Shown: positions 9,018 through 20,315 of the stretch, piece after piece | How positions within the stretch are numbered: the stretch's first letter is position 1 | How the letters are laid out: each line of letters opens with the position of its first letter | Source: Ryuthela nishihirai | Taxonomy: Eukaryota > Arthropoda > Arachnida > Araneae > Heptathelidae | Direction of reading: 5' to 3' | DNA length: 64,000 nucleotides | Assembly: GCA_038380435.1 (NCBI GenBank) | Contig: JAWZYU010000005.1 | Location: forward strand, 41,314,001-41,378,000 | Made by a program: the position numbers and the translations under genes | Notes under the pieces: generated by a model | What the model was told of the DNA's origin: nothing | The model's database searches: none | The model's input: only the letters and a program-made list of their open reading frames with translations

Positions 9018-11200
9018 CTATGGAAATGCATAGAGCTGGGAATGTTTTGGTAACCACATGGATGACTGAAATTTTGAATATCTTTTATGATAAAGGCATG
9101 GTTCTTAAGGATTTTTTCCAGAGCTATTATCCCTCTTTTTAAAAAAAGGTGATCGCAGTTCTTGTGATAACTATAGGGTATCAGCCTACTCTCTGTTGCA
9201 GGGAAAGTTCTTTGCATGATTGTGCTTAATAGAATTAAGAATCTGGTTGACAGGCAATTGTGTGATGAGCATTATGGTTTCAGAAATGGTAGGGGATATG
9301 TAGATCAGATGTTTTCACTCAGGCAGATTCTTGCAAAATGTTTAGAGTTTCAGAAACCTTTGGTTACTAGCTTTGTTGATTTCAAAAAGGCTTTCGACCC
9401 TCTTGATCACCATAATTTGAGGTTGATTGTGAGAGAGTGTAACGCTCCAATGATTATAGCTTTTTAATTGGACATTTTGTCTGATCCAAATTTATTCCAA
9501 ATTCTGGATAGCTTTGTTGGGTGCCAGGCAATTTTAACTTGCCAAATAAGGGTTCGTTAGGTATTTGTCAAGCATTACTTATCCAGTAAGAATACAAAAA
9601 AAACTTCAAGTTTAATTAAAGTTTAAATCTAAATCAAAAATCAATTGACATTGCTCAAGAGAAAAATAGCAAAAATTCGAAAGTTCCTAAAACAAAGTTT
9701 ATTTCCAAAAAAATTCAAAAACTCGCCAAACTCAATGGTAGAATACTGAAGTTGGAGTGTTAGCAACTCGCATCTGTCAAATCTCTACTACATCTCCTCT
9801 AACAATTCTCGTTCTCTCCACTAACTATGACTATACTTCTACCTCTACTATTTCTGACTCTACTGACTCTGTGACCTTACGTCATTTAGTTATAACATGC
9901 AGTATATAAATCCAACATGTCTGTTGCACGCCGGGCAAACATTCGTATAATCTGACGATTGCGCAAGCTATGACGCAATAGGGGTCGTGTGCTACACATG
10001 TGCATTAACAACTAACAATCAAAAGTCAGAGTTGTGCATGCGCAACTCCTACTGCTTGGAAACAAGAATTGCGATGTACGAAAATGAAAAAAAAAGTCCC
10101 AAATTGATAAATATAATGTAAATAAAGTAAAACTGGTTAAAGAAAAGTATAAGTGAATGGATGGACCAACACAAGTATGTCATACTAGCCAAGTTAGTTA
10201 ATATAATGAAAGCTCTCTATAATAACACTGAGTGTGTATAAGATTTGTTAATGCTTGTAGCAATTGGTTTAGCATTGGTTCTGGTGTTCAACAAGGGAGC
10301 ATTTTTCCCCCTTTTCTCTTTAGTTATTGGTTATGCTAATGCGAAATTCACTGCAAGGGAAAGATTTTGGCCTTAAATGGACTGGAGATAGGAAAATTTC
10401 TGATTTAGATTATGCAGATGGTTTTGGCTTTGTTGGCAAATGATGTTGATGGGATGAACTCTTTCATTCGAGCTGTTGTTGATACTGGTAGTAGAACATT
10501 TTTGATTATAAATGGAGTGAAAACTAAAGTGCTGGAAATTGGTCATGCAGACTGTGATTCAGTTAATCTGAATGGTTGCAGTTTTGAGCAGGTGTCAAGT
10601 TTAGTTATCTTGGGAGCTATGTAACAGATACTAGTGATGTGCAGCATGAGATTAACAGACAGATAGGGATTGCTGCCGGGACTTTTAAGAATCTATGGAG
10701 AGTGTGGAAAAATAGGCGTATACACCTAAAGACTAAAATTAGACTGTATAATAGTTTGTTTTTTTTCTAGGGTTAGTTATGGTAGTGAAACTTGGAAGCT
10801 TTGTAAACAAGACAGCAGGAAGCTTGATGCTTTTGATTCTAGATGCTTACACAGTATCTTCGGCGTTAGATGGTTCAACTTTGTAAGTAATGATGAGGTC
10901 AGGCAAAGGAGTCGGCAGTCTCCTTTAAGCAGCATATTGTGCAGAGACACCGTTGGTTTGACCATGTTGCCCATATGGATAGTTATAGGTTAGCGAATAG
11001 AGTTATGAACAGTATGCCTAAAGGTCTCAGAAAGAGAAGGAGTCTAGGATGCGGTGGGCTGACATTCTGGATAGCTTTGGTGGGCCGACAAACAGGACCT
11101 TGTTAGAATTTGTGTGCAGTGGTCAGATGCAGCTCAGGACAGACTAAATTGCACAATCTTGTTGTATCTCACTAGCCCATGGCTGCTTGAGAATAATGTA
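9018..11200 (+). mobile_element. LINE-A (APE/RT non-LTR) 3' half, interrupted
   Basis: The RT part starts at about 9018: MTEILNIFYDK-like, then FKKGDRSSCDNYR-like (frameshifted) and VLNRIKNLVDRQLCDEHYGF (9222-9281). SFVDFKKAFDPLDHHNLRLI (9371-9430) is motif A with its catalytic Asp. An insertion (9434-10187) breaks the frame; the element resumes with NIMKALYNN. The catalytic YxDD box reads YADG (about 10409) and is followed by a frameshift. The C-terminal block (SRVSYGSETWKLCKQD) and 3' UTR run to about 11200. This RT/C-terminal type is common in arthropod RTE/CR1-like elements. Confidence 0.85.
9434..10187. mobile_element. LTR-like insertion (possible solo LTR) in LINE-A
   Basis: This non-LINE block sits inside the RT region. 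It begins TGTAACGCTCC and ends near ACCAACACA, carries a TATA-like AGTATATAAATCC (about 9900-9912) and an AATAAAG signal near the 3' end (about 10120). A second copy (60003-60715) with the same ends sits in LINE-B, and a fragment lies at 23279-23345. TG...CA ends and size fit a solo LTR, but I cannot define a target-site duplication. Confidence 0.5.
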
Positions 11201-11208
11201 TTTAACTC

Positions 11209-11345
11209 TTAATGTGTTAGAAGACTCTATAGTTCCCAGAGAACTTTGCAAGTTTTTATATTTTTATTAAATTTCCCTTTTTAATATTTTTTTTTTCGTA
11301 TCAAATGTAAAAATTAGCAAATTGTGTGCATTAACATGATCAGCC
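11209..11345. mobile_element. TTAA piggyBac-type element, one end only
   Basis: TTAACTCTTAATGTG followed by CTATAGTTCCCAGAG matches, read inverted, the right end of the 4566-5530 element. The other end is lost. Confidence 0.5.
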
Positions 11346-11386
11346 TCTGAGAGTTATTTACTTCAGGATGAAATTTTACAACTCTT

Positions 11387-11519
11387 GGTAAGGCATGGCT
11401 GTTTGTGTAGTTTTTCTGCTGAGGGCTTGCCATCCTCTCAGACCTTCTACTATGGCATATAAACTGACAGGCTCCTGTCAGACCTCTGTGGCAAGCAGCT
11501 GCTTGAGGGGGTATTTATT
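11387..11519 (+). repeat. Short interspersed repeat R3, second copy
   Basis: Near-identical to 2983-3112: GGTAAGGCATGGCTGT start, CTTCTACTATGGCATATAAA middle, CTGCTTGAGGGGGTATTTATT-like end. Confidence 0.75.
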
Positions 11520-12306
11520 GATTATATTAGATTTTCATTTTGACCAGAAATGATAATTATCCAACAATTTAAGGTTCAATGTCATATAATGTATTTTTGG
11601 CATATTAGTTTAAGAGTATGGATACCACCCAGAAAGAGTAGTTGGATTTGCATACAAATCAGCATGTGAATGTAGGGCAGTGATATATGGAAATGATGTT
11701 TCTTTGACATATAGTATCTCTGGGAGATCACAGAACAAATGCTAAGCAGCTAAGACAAATGCTTCTTATAGTTGTGTGCAGCAAACTGCAAAAGAGTATC
11801 ATTAGCAGATATTGAGAAAAAAGTGTAGAAGATACCAGGCAACATTTTTTGCCAACCATATCAGAAGCTTTTAGCACATTTCAGCAAGGTCATATCATAG
11901 TACTATGTGAAGCTGGTTACTGTATTGTTACACATATGGTCAGTTATGCAAGAAAGGTTGGATGTTGTTGGTGGTGAGTCATCTCAAAAAGGTGCTAATT
12001 TACTAAAACATTTACATCTTAAAGCCATGCATTCATAATGATCTTTTTATCTGCATGTTGAAACTGTCCATGTCAACTATCTGATCTTACCATGAACTTT
12101 CTTCTCACAGTAAAACATTAATCTCGATACCACTTTCTACATCACTTCCAGCATTATATTAATATACTTTTCATCTGAGAAGACCAACAATCATTACCTA
12201 CTACCTCACTTCCAGCATATGGATCTCTGCTCATTGTCTGAGTTAACCAACAATCATCACTTGCACTTTCTTCCTGATGAGGTACCTAACATGGAGGCAC
12301 GATATA
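11520..12306. other. COPB1 intron, nothing recognised
   Basis: AT-rich sequence with no clear ORF or repeat relation to the rest of the window. Confidence 0.5.
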
Positions 12307-13661
12307 CATTGGCAGAAATTGAAAAAAGAACACCATTAACAATTGAAGTGTAATCTGTGAGATTTATTTAGCAGAAACAACTTGTTGATAAAGGACAGTG
12401 ATTACACGTATGAAGCAATTTAATGTTTACTTTGCCTTTTAATGAGTGTTGTATTTTACAGAAGGCACATTTTAATAAAGTGTTGAATCTCCTCAAGCAG
12501 CAATGCAAGCTTCCAATCTGACACGCAGTCAGTTGTACAAATGCTGGATATCACACTGGGGGATCATTCTGTGCCCTTTCAACTCGGATGCATAATTCAG
12601 CTATGGTTGTTGCCTGCCGCTGTCGAGTCTGTCTGATCTAGTCCCTGACATGCTCAATTGGATACATGTCTGGAGAGTGTGCTAGCCAAGGGACTTGGTG
12701 CACTGCCTGAAGAGCATGTTGAGTTGCCCGAGTGGAATGTGGACGGGCGTTATCCTGCTGGAATATCGCATTTGGGATTACACTTAAATATGGCAGGATG
12801 ACCAACTGTGCGATATCACTGAAGTATGTATTGCTATTCAGTGTACCCTATACAAACACCAGACACGTACAAGAGTGATAGCTAATCGTTCCCCACACCA
12901 GGATGCCTGGCATGAGCACTGTGTTTCACTGGCAGATACACAATGGAAAAAGCCACTCACCTTGTCACCTTCGGAATGTGTAAACAACCATCAGACACTC
13001 CTAAGTAGAATCAGCTTTCATCACTGAAGACCACAGACTGCCATTCTTCACTCCAATGAAGTCATTCTTGGACTGAAAACTTCACTGCAAACGTGCTCGA
13101 CAGTGACAAGGTACGACCTTGGTAACACCCATGGTACAACAGAGGATCAAATTTGTGATGCCATCTGCTCTGCTACTGCCATCCTCCTGATATGCTGATT
13201 TTCTCATGTGTCTGTAACTCTTTGTTGCCCAGAACCATGTCTGTGAGTGTGTGAATGCTGTTCTGACCGTCAATGCCACCATTGTACCACTGCTGATACC
13301 TCTTGTCCAATGCGGTGTGCAGTTTGACGAAAAGACCAACCTGCTTCCCGATGACCCACTATTGAAACTACTACTCCACTAACTGAACAAATGTTGCATG
13401 CCTGTGTTGTCCAGGCATGGTAGCTTCTTCAAAGAGCACTGAACAACACGACACAAGCGAATAACTTCTTTCTTCACTCCCTAGTCTTTAAATACGCACT
13501 GCTTGCATTTGCATGTTGTCATCCTCATTGATGTCATTATTTTATCCAATAACTTTCAACCTTGGATCACAGTTTCTGCTACCCTTAACTGTTAACCTAT
13601 TATAATATGACGTTCCTAAAGGAATTCATTCTGGGTGTTCTTTTTTCCAATTTCTGCCAGT
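12307..13661 (-). mobile_element. Tc1-like transposon, decayed
   Basis: Inverted ends about 28 bp long bound the element: TTGGCAGAAATTGAAAAAAG (12309-12328) and the complement of TTTTTTCCAATTTCTGCCAG (13641-13660). The transposase is on the - strand: TRRTRASGRHGSS-like N-terminal sequence, WQSVVFSDES (first catalytic Asp, about 13015-13045), WGTISYHS, NAIFQQDNARPH (second Asp, about 12755) and SPDMYPIEHV (glutamate, about 12645-12675). Stops and frameshifts interrupt it. The DDE residues are still readable. It is a different subfamily from the 39126 and 51636 elements. Confidence 0.85.
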
Positions 13662-15075
13662 TATAGTTTTAGATGCACTTCTTTATGCTGAGACTCCAAT
13701 ATATCATTTTTAATTGTCTCATTGAGCAATTACAGATATTATTGGAATATTACAATCATTGGCCTCAACATTCTATATTTATGTATTTGAAGGAACTAGA
13801 ATTTTAACTTTCACCTTATCACTGTTCAATTTGATAATTTTTGTAGTATTATCGTCCTTTCAGCTGTATAGATATCGCCACCTTGAACATATATATATAT
13901 ACCATCTAATTGCTCTACAGACTCAAAAAATGAAAGATGCTGCCTTCAGTGATGAGTGATTACCAACTTGACCTATCCATGTCCATTAGGAATAGTTCAT
14001 GGCTGTTCAACTTATAAATTTTATATCATTCTCTTCTTTAAGATCAAGGACATTTCCAGAATTTATAAGCAGTTAACCTCACCATTGTATAACACTTCCT
14101 ATATCATGTGAAGAAGGTACTGATAATTTGCCTTTTGTTTTCCCACATTGCAATCTGTGCAACACTACAGCAACTTCTCCCTGTGCAAATAGTAATCACA
14201 TGCAGCACCTGGAATTTATACTTTTGTCATTTGACTTATTTGCCAATTTACCAACCAGCGTTCGTTACCACCTATACCATATGATATAGGTATTGATAAT
14301 TTGTCATTACATTATGTGCAACACTGGAGCAACTTCTCACTGTGCTAATAGTGCAAAGGGCATCCAACACCTGAGATTTATACTTCAATCATTTGGCTTG
14401 TGCCCCAGCCGACATTTATTACAAAATGTTTAATAATTTTACCACTATAATCATCATCATGATCAAAAGCAAAAAGAACTCTTTGGATTAATAGACCTGT
14501 TAAGCTTTCAGTCCTCAAATGAGTTAAACAATTAAGAATGTAGAATTTTTGTAATGGAATATTATTTTATAATTGTACAAAGTGAATTGAACTTATTACA
14601 GACTTCCCACCTTAACAGCTGATATTGAAACACTACAGTTTGATATATTTCAGTTAAAATAATGGTATTTTATTTGTGTTTCAGATTATTTTTTTTCTTT
14701 TAATTATACTGTTCACATCTTTACTGATGCATATATCAGTTTTAATATTAACAGCTAATGATTAGTGTCGATTAGTCAAAACATATTCCACATCTTCAAG
14801 ATATTGAGCAGTTTTTACATGCTGACTAAGCAATTGAATTAATGTAAGATAAAATATATAGTAAATAGATCATGAAATGCTAATGTTGTATTTGATAAAT
14901 GTGTTAGTAAAGGCATAATGTCCACCTGTCCAAAGCTTTTTTACACACATTTCTTGCTCTTTTACAAAAGGCATCTTCATTCAGCTGAATTGTGAAAAGA
15001 AGATTTGAAAAAAATTAAAAATACCTCTGAGAACTTTGCATTACAAGGAAATTAATTATTTTACAAATATTGGTT
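13662..15075. other. COPB1 intron with a local tandem duplication
   Basis: No gene. Two diverged ~150-bp copies lie in tandem at about 14093-14245 and 14275-14405 (shared block GGTATTGATAATTTG or close variants, then CAACTTCTC-CTGTGC). The remainder is AT-rich. Confidence 0.55.
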
Positions 15076-15747
15076 TTAACTCTTTTGGTGCACCACAGCG
15101 GCACCATGCTACACTCAATCTGGTGCTAATGTCCAAAGCGGATGGTTGTGTGTCATATCTGCTGTGTATTATTATTCGTGACCATAATTTTTACTCACTA
15201 GCATGGCAGATAAAATAAATACCAGTGATAGCGCGTTTCATAGCAGTGACGATAAATTTGTTTTCAACAACTTTTGTGGTAGATAGAGAGGACAGAGTAA
15301 ATAATGAATTACATATCTTGCATAATGGGACCAAAAACCCCTGTGTAGTTTGTTCCAATCGAAAAATGCCAAGTGGTAGATATGAAACCCACTTTTTTTT
15401 GTGATACATACATGCAAAAACCTCGCAAGCATGTCGACAACTGTTTCGAACAGTATCGTATATTAAAAAATTAAAAGTTGTAGTTTTTTTGTATATGTAT
15501 ATTTTTCATTTTTTTTTTGGTGATGTTTGTCTTGTATTTGTTTTTATTTGTGTTTTGTAAAGCACTGTTATTTTTGTTCCATAAATATGTATAAAGATCC
15601 TTATCAATAAAAGGTTTTGCAGGCAAGTATTTTGATAATATTTATATTTAAAAAATTTTTAGCTACAATGTGAAGAAACTATTTTTTATCAATATTGCAT
15701 TGAGTAACTGTTAACACCTATAAAAAAATTCGATTGCAAAGGGTTAA
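15076..15747 (+). mobile_element. Internally deleted piggyBac transposon
   Basis: piggyBac transposases cut and paste at TTAA and end in a Cys-rich zinc-binding domain. This element has TTAA at 15076-15079 and 15744-15747, with ends CTCTTTTGGTG and, read inward from the right, CCCTTTGCAATCG. A start MADKINTSDSAFHSSDDK (from 15202) looks like a transposase N-terminus. It is followed after a deletion and frameshifts by the C-terminal Cys-rich block: NPCVVCSNRK (about 15338) and CDTYMQKPRKHVDNCFEQY (about 15397-15453), then a stop. The DDD catalytic core is absent. Confidence 0.8.
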
Positions 15748-15856
15748 AACTTTTTTAAACTTTAATGCTGGAAAATGTAGTATCATAATAGAAGTTTGAA
15801 GACTGACTTCTAGATCACAATTCAAGTTATTGATTGTGATTGATTCAGCAATCAAG

Positions 15857-16013
15857 AAGTCACTCTTAAGCATTGATATCTAACTTTCAGGAGAAATTGT
15901 CCTTAATCAAATGGAATATGAACCTACACCACCCAGATGATTATGGGTTCATATTTTACTTGGCTCAGCAAAATATTTCTCCTAAATTTGATATCAGTGT
16001 TTAAGAGTGACTT
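15857..16013. repeat. 157-bp hairpin element just upstream of a COPB1 exon
   Basis: The terminal arms AAGTCACTCTTAA (15857-15869) and TTAAGAGTGACTT (16001-16013) are perfect reverse complements. Further pairing inside includes TGATATC with GATATCA, AGGAGAAA with TTTCTCCT and AATATGAACC with GGTTCATATT. It is a short MITE-like palindrome that ends 46 bases before the exon at 16060. Confidence 0.8.
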
Positions 16014-16059
16014 TGTGTTTAACTTTCAGATGTGTAACCTTATTAATTTCATTTTTTAG

Positions 16060-16291
16060 AATATGTTTGAACTCAGCCTTTCACAAGCTATGGGGATGAC
16101 AAAAAAAGACTCTGGTGCAGATCTTACTTCATCAAAACTTAGCAAAGTAACCCAGCTAACTGGTTTTTCAGACCCTGTGTATGCTGAAGCATATGTTCAT
16201 GTTAACCAATATGACATTGTCCTTGATGTTCTCATTGTCAACCAGACACAAGATACACTTCAGAATTGTACTTTGGAACTGGCAACTTTAG
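16060..16291 (+). CDS. COPB1: COPB1 internal exon 2 of 4 in window
   Basis: This 232-base exon starts in phase 0 after the acceptor ATTTTTTAG and ends one base into a Gly codon before the donor GTAATT. It encodes [19 protein letters not shown], a variable loop, then [20 protein letters not shown] and [18 protein letters not shown], ending in [12 protein letters not shown]. This is the start of the beta-COP appendage, an Ig-like beta-sandwich subdomain that is almost invariant in animals. A reading that starts at the internal ATG (16063) is only a shadow of the exon. The join to 32426 rebuilds Gly-Asp-Leu across a 16,134-base intron. No stops or frameshifts, so the gene looks functional here. 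Confidence 0.97.
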
Positions 16292-16703
16292 GTAATTATG
16301 ATTTTACTGACTTCATAACTTATTATAATAGAGTAATTAAAACAATGTAAGATTATGGGTAAAACATCTTAGACTAGATCTAAACACTTAATTGAATACG
16401 CTCCGATACCCTTAATAGATGTCTACTACGTCTGTTTAATTCATCCTGATCTGAACTTTGTATGTTCTTTTAACCTGTCCATTATGCAACAAACTATAGT
16501 AATCAAATTAACAGAACTAAATGTTTGAATTGAAGTAAAAAATGATGCATTTAATTCTTTTTTGCAGTAATGAAATCACGTAACATAGAACAAGATGTCT
16601 GATGCTAAACAGAGCAATTAGTATGAAAATAGAAATTATTTTTTTTTAAATATTAATTTCAATCTAACTTTTATATTTACATATATTGAAAAAAGATATT
16701 TTA
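16292..16703. other. COPB1 intron, nothing recognised
   Basis: AT-rich sequence with no repeat recognised before LINE-A begins at about 16704. Confidence 0.5.
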
Positions 16704-18082
16704 GAGCTTCTAAATCATCTCATCATCAAGCAGCCATTGGCTAAAGAGGTCCAACCAGACTGTGAAATTTAGTTCTCCAACATATCTGTCTTGAGCAATA
16801 TCTTCCTGCATCTCGCCACTGCACACCAATTCTAACAAGATCCTGTTTGACATTGTCTGCCCATCACATCCTAGGGCTCCCCCTATTTCTGAAGCCTTTA
16901 GGCACACTGTTCATAACCCTATTTGCCAATCTATAATTATCCATACTGGCAACATGGCCAAACCAGCGGAGTCTCTCTCTGCACAATATGCTGCTTAAAG
17001 GAGTTTGCCAACTCCTTCGCCTAACTTCATCATTAGTTAAAAAGTTAAACCACCTAATGCCCAAGATACTGTGTAGGCATCTAGAATCAAAAGCATCTAT
17101 TTTCCTGTTATCTTGTTAACAAAGGGTCCAAGTTTCACTACCATAACTAACCCTAGAAAGAACCAAACTATTATACAGTCTAATTTTAGTCATTAGGTGT
17201 ATACGCCTATTTTTCCACACTCTCCATAGATTCTTAAAAGTCCCGGCAGCAATCCCTATCTGTCTGTTAATCTCATGCTGCACATCACTAGTATCTGTTA
17301 CATAGCTCCCAAGATAACTAAACTTGACACCTGCTCAAAACTGCAACCATTCAGATTAACTGAATCACAGCCTGCATGACCAATTTCCAGCACTTTAGTT
17401 TTCACTCCATTTATAATCAAAAATGTTCTACTACCAGTATCAACAACAGCTCGAATGAAAGAGTTCATCCCATCAACATCATTTGCCAACAAAGCCAAAA
17501 CCATCTGCATAATCTAAATCAGGTATTTTTAAATCTCTAGACCAGTTAAGGCCAAAATCTTTCCCTTGCAAAGAATTTTGTGTAATATAGTCAGTTACCA
17601 AACTAAAGAGAAAAGGGGGTGAAATGCACCCTTGTTGAACACCAGAACCAATGCTAAACCAATTGCTACAAACCTTGCCAAATCTCACACTCAACTCAGT
17701 GTTATTATAGAGAGCTTAATATTATTGGTCATTAACAAATCATAACATAGCAACCACAGGTTTCTGACACTCTAAACATTTCTCAAGAATCTGCCTGAGT
17801 GAAAATATCTTATCTACATATCCCCTAACACTTCTGAATCCATATTGCTCATCATGCAAATTGCCTGTCAACCAGATCCTTGATTTTATTAAGCATAATC
17901 ATGCAAAGAACTTTACCTGGAACAGAAAGTAGGCTGATAACCCTATAGTTATCACAAGAATTGCAATCACCTTTTTTAAAAATAAGGATTTTCCCAGAGT
18001 TATTATTATCCCTAGGAACCATTCTTTTATCATAAAAGATATTCAAATTTTAAGTCATACATGTGATAACTGAAAATATTGT
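16704..18082 (-). mobile_element. LINE-A copy 1, 3' half
   Basis: Read on the - strand, the RT domain starts near 18060 (NIFYDKRMVPRD) and includes FKKGDCNSCDNYRVISLLS and VLCMIMLNKIKDLVDRQFA. Motif A appears lost, because TIFSLRQILEKCLECQK is followed by a deletion. The segment RFGKVCSNWFSIGSGVQQGC and a YADG box follow, where YxDD is expected. The C-terminal block (LGIRWFNFLTNDEVRRRSW) and 3' UTR end near 16704. It belongs with 20710-22775; the hAT element separates the two halves. Confidence 0.85.
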
Positions 18083-18107
18083 TACTGCTTGTTTGCTGCT
18101 TGCTTGA

Positions 18108-18482
18108 TAGGGGCGGGGGTGGCTCAGTCGGTAGCATGCCAGGCTCGTAATCTGTAGTTCCCAGGTTCGAGTCCCAGCTTGGTCAGCGTTGAGATTTATC
18201 TCCGCAAAATGCCCATGGTCAGTAGGGGACACCGCTGGGCTTGGAAAGGCCGCCGTCCGTCGGATGGGACGTTAAGCCGTGGCCCCGTGCGCGGGAGAGC
18301 CATACCCTGTGCACGTTAAAGAACACGCTGGATGGCCTTGACGGGAGGCTACCATCTGTCTCCCAACAGCTGTTCCAGTGGGTCCCCTCACCCAACCTTC
18401 TCTGAGCCTTCGGGGTCCATGTGACCTGGTCATTTAGCCCATGGTGTGCAAAAAAGTGCCGCTCAGAGGTAAAACAACCCAA
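18108..18482 (+). repeat. SINE family S, full length
   Basis: tRNA-like head (TGGCTCAGTCGG A box; GGTTCGAGTCC B box), conserved body and a tail GAGGTAAAACAACCCA. Perfect 12-bp target duplication CTGCTTGCTTGA at 18096-18107 and 18483-18494. It is inserted in the hAT element's flank. Confidence 0.9.
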
Positions 18483-18509
18483 CTGCTTGCTTGAAATTAG
18501 TTTATGGAT

Positions 18510-20315
18510 TCATGGCTCCAATGATGTCACTGCAACACGGAGAGCCATTTCTATTTCAAGCTGACAGCGGTACTTGTTTTTAATTGCCGTAACAGATGAG
18601 AATGTCTTTTCACACAAATAGGTTGTTTCAAATGGAATCAAATTTTTTATGGCTTTTTCACTCAGCATGGGGTGCTTACATTTTATGGAGAGCCAAAAAT
18701 GATGTCTTGATGAGAACAAGTGGAATTTACTTTTGAGACTCTCTTCGGATGATAGATTGATTACACTTTCTTTTTCTTTCATGCTCAAATTGCTATCATC
18801 AGTTTTCGCCGAAAATGGATCCATTATCCACATATTGCCATGCTGGGGTCCACTTCTTTTGAGTAATAACGGCCAAAAGATTCTGTGAGCGACTGTAGGT
18901 GCTGTCAAACAATGGTTATTACCTGTCGGTTGACATCCTCTTCTTTCATATACTCATTAAGATTCAGGAACATTTGTAGATCTTGTTCATTCAACCGCGT
19001 TAGCTACAGCAATATTTTCTTTTGAAATGCATCCATTTTACCTTGCAGTGTGAACACGTCCGTAAGCTGTCCTTACAAGGACGTGTTTAGCTCTTTCAAC
19101 AGTGAAAAAATATCTGCCAGGTATGCAAGTTTGACTAGCCAATAATCGTCAGACAAGAGATCTAGGAATTTCAATTTATTTTGTTGCTGGAAAAATAACT
19201 TGGCGCAAGTTGAACAATTGGGTTAGTATTTTGCCTCTCGACAGCCATCTCACCTCAGCGTGAAGAAGGGGATGAGTATATCGAGAGCCCGTTTCTTCAC
19301 AAAATGCCTCAAATATTTGAGTACTGAGCGCTTTGTGCCAAATTTCATTTACAATATTAATTACATCAGAGAGCACTTTGTGCAGTTCTGGGGACATTCT
19401 TTTCGTTGCAAGTTGCTCACAATGTAAAATACAATGAGTAAACAAGATGTCTGGGTGTCCAACAGCTTTCACTTTTGTAACAGCTCCTGAAAGATGCCCG
19501 ACCATCTGTGGATATCCCAACACATTTCTTCCATTCAATACCGTGTCTCAGTAAATAACCATTAAGTGCATCGAAAATCTCGGAGCCGGTTATTCTACCT
19601 GGCAAGTTGATCGAACAGAGGAGTTGTTTCTTTAGCTCTCCTTGACACTCAAACCTCACAAAACAAAGGAGACCTGCCTTTTTAGTTATATCTGTTGAAT
19701 TGAATGAAATCTTGAATTTTTTACCATTTCTACCACTTGATTTTCAATATCTTCGGCCATGTCTTCGATTCTGCACTTCACAGTGTTATCGGACATAGGA
19801 ATTACTTTCAGTCTCTGGACAGCCTGTTTCCCCAAAACCTCTTCTCAGGCTTGTAACAAGCAAGGCTTAATTAATTCTTCTCCAATCGTATACGGCATTC
19901 TACTTTTCGCAATTTGAAGTGTTATAAAATAAGAAGACTTTACTAGGGACTTATCTTCAACAGTCATTTTTGCTAATGAACTTATTTGCTTTTGCATACT
20001 TTCACACATCTGTTGAAAATATTCAACTGGCTTCTTAGCTAAATCTGAGTGTTTTGACTGCAAGTGCCAGGCGAGTTTTGAAGGTTTCATGGCATCGTTG
20101 CATAAACTCTCAGAATACACAACACAAAGTGTCCGTGGATCCAGCTCACTTCCAGGTTCTTGAATAAACCCAAACTTCAAGTAGTCCCAATTGAACTTTT
20201 TCTTCTCTCCGCCTCCAGTTGTAATGTCCTTCCTGGTGGTGCCTGACGGAGGCAGTGGAGGCTCTGATTCATTGATCAACTCACGGTTATGCAAAGTATT
20301 ACCAAAGAAATGCAA
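18510..20315 (-). pseudogene. hAT transposase, ZBED5/SCAND3-like, broken
   Basis: The order on the - strand is: an N-terminal part with a BED-type zinc finger (LCVVYSESL, MKPSKLAWHLQSKH; the second Cys of the expected C-x2-C reads Tyr), then EYFQQMCESMQKQIS, then the RNase H-fold region (GIEWKKCVGISTDGRASF with the Asp of the STDG block). The HCEQLATKRM and RWLSRGKIL blocks follow, with the C-terminal dimerisation region (FETTYLCEKTFSSVTAIKNK) last. This layout matches hAT transposases and their domesticated ZBED/SCAND3 relatives. At least four frame breaks separate the parts, so it is a dead transposase, not a host gene. Confidence 0.88.

Noticed and set aside
13759..13959. Membrane-like small ORF
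   Set aside because: AT-rich intron; no conserved motif, no splice or promoter context.
18510..20315. Possible host ZBED5/SCAND3-like gene on the - strand
   Set aside because: Multiple frameshifts and stops, a lost zinc-finger Cys, and its position inside a LINE point to a dead hAT transposase.
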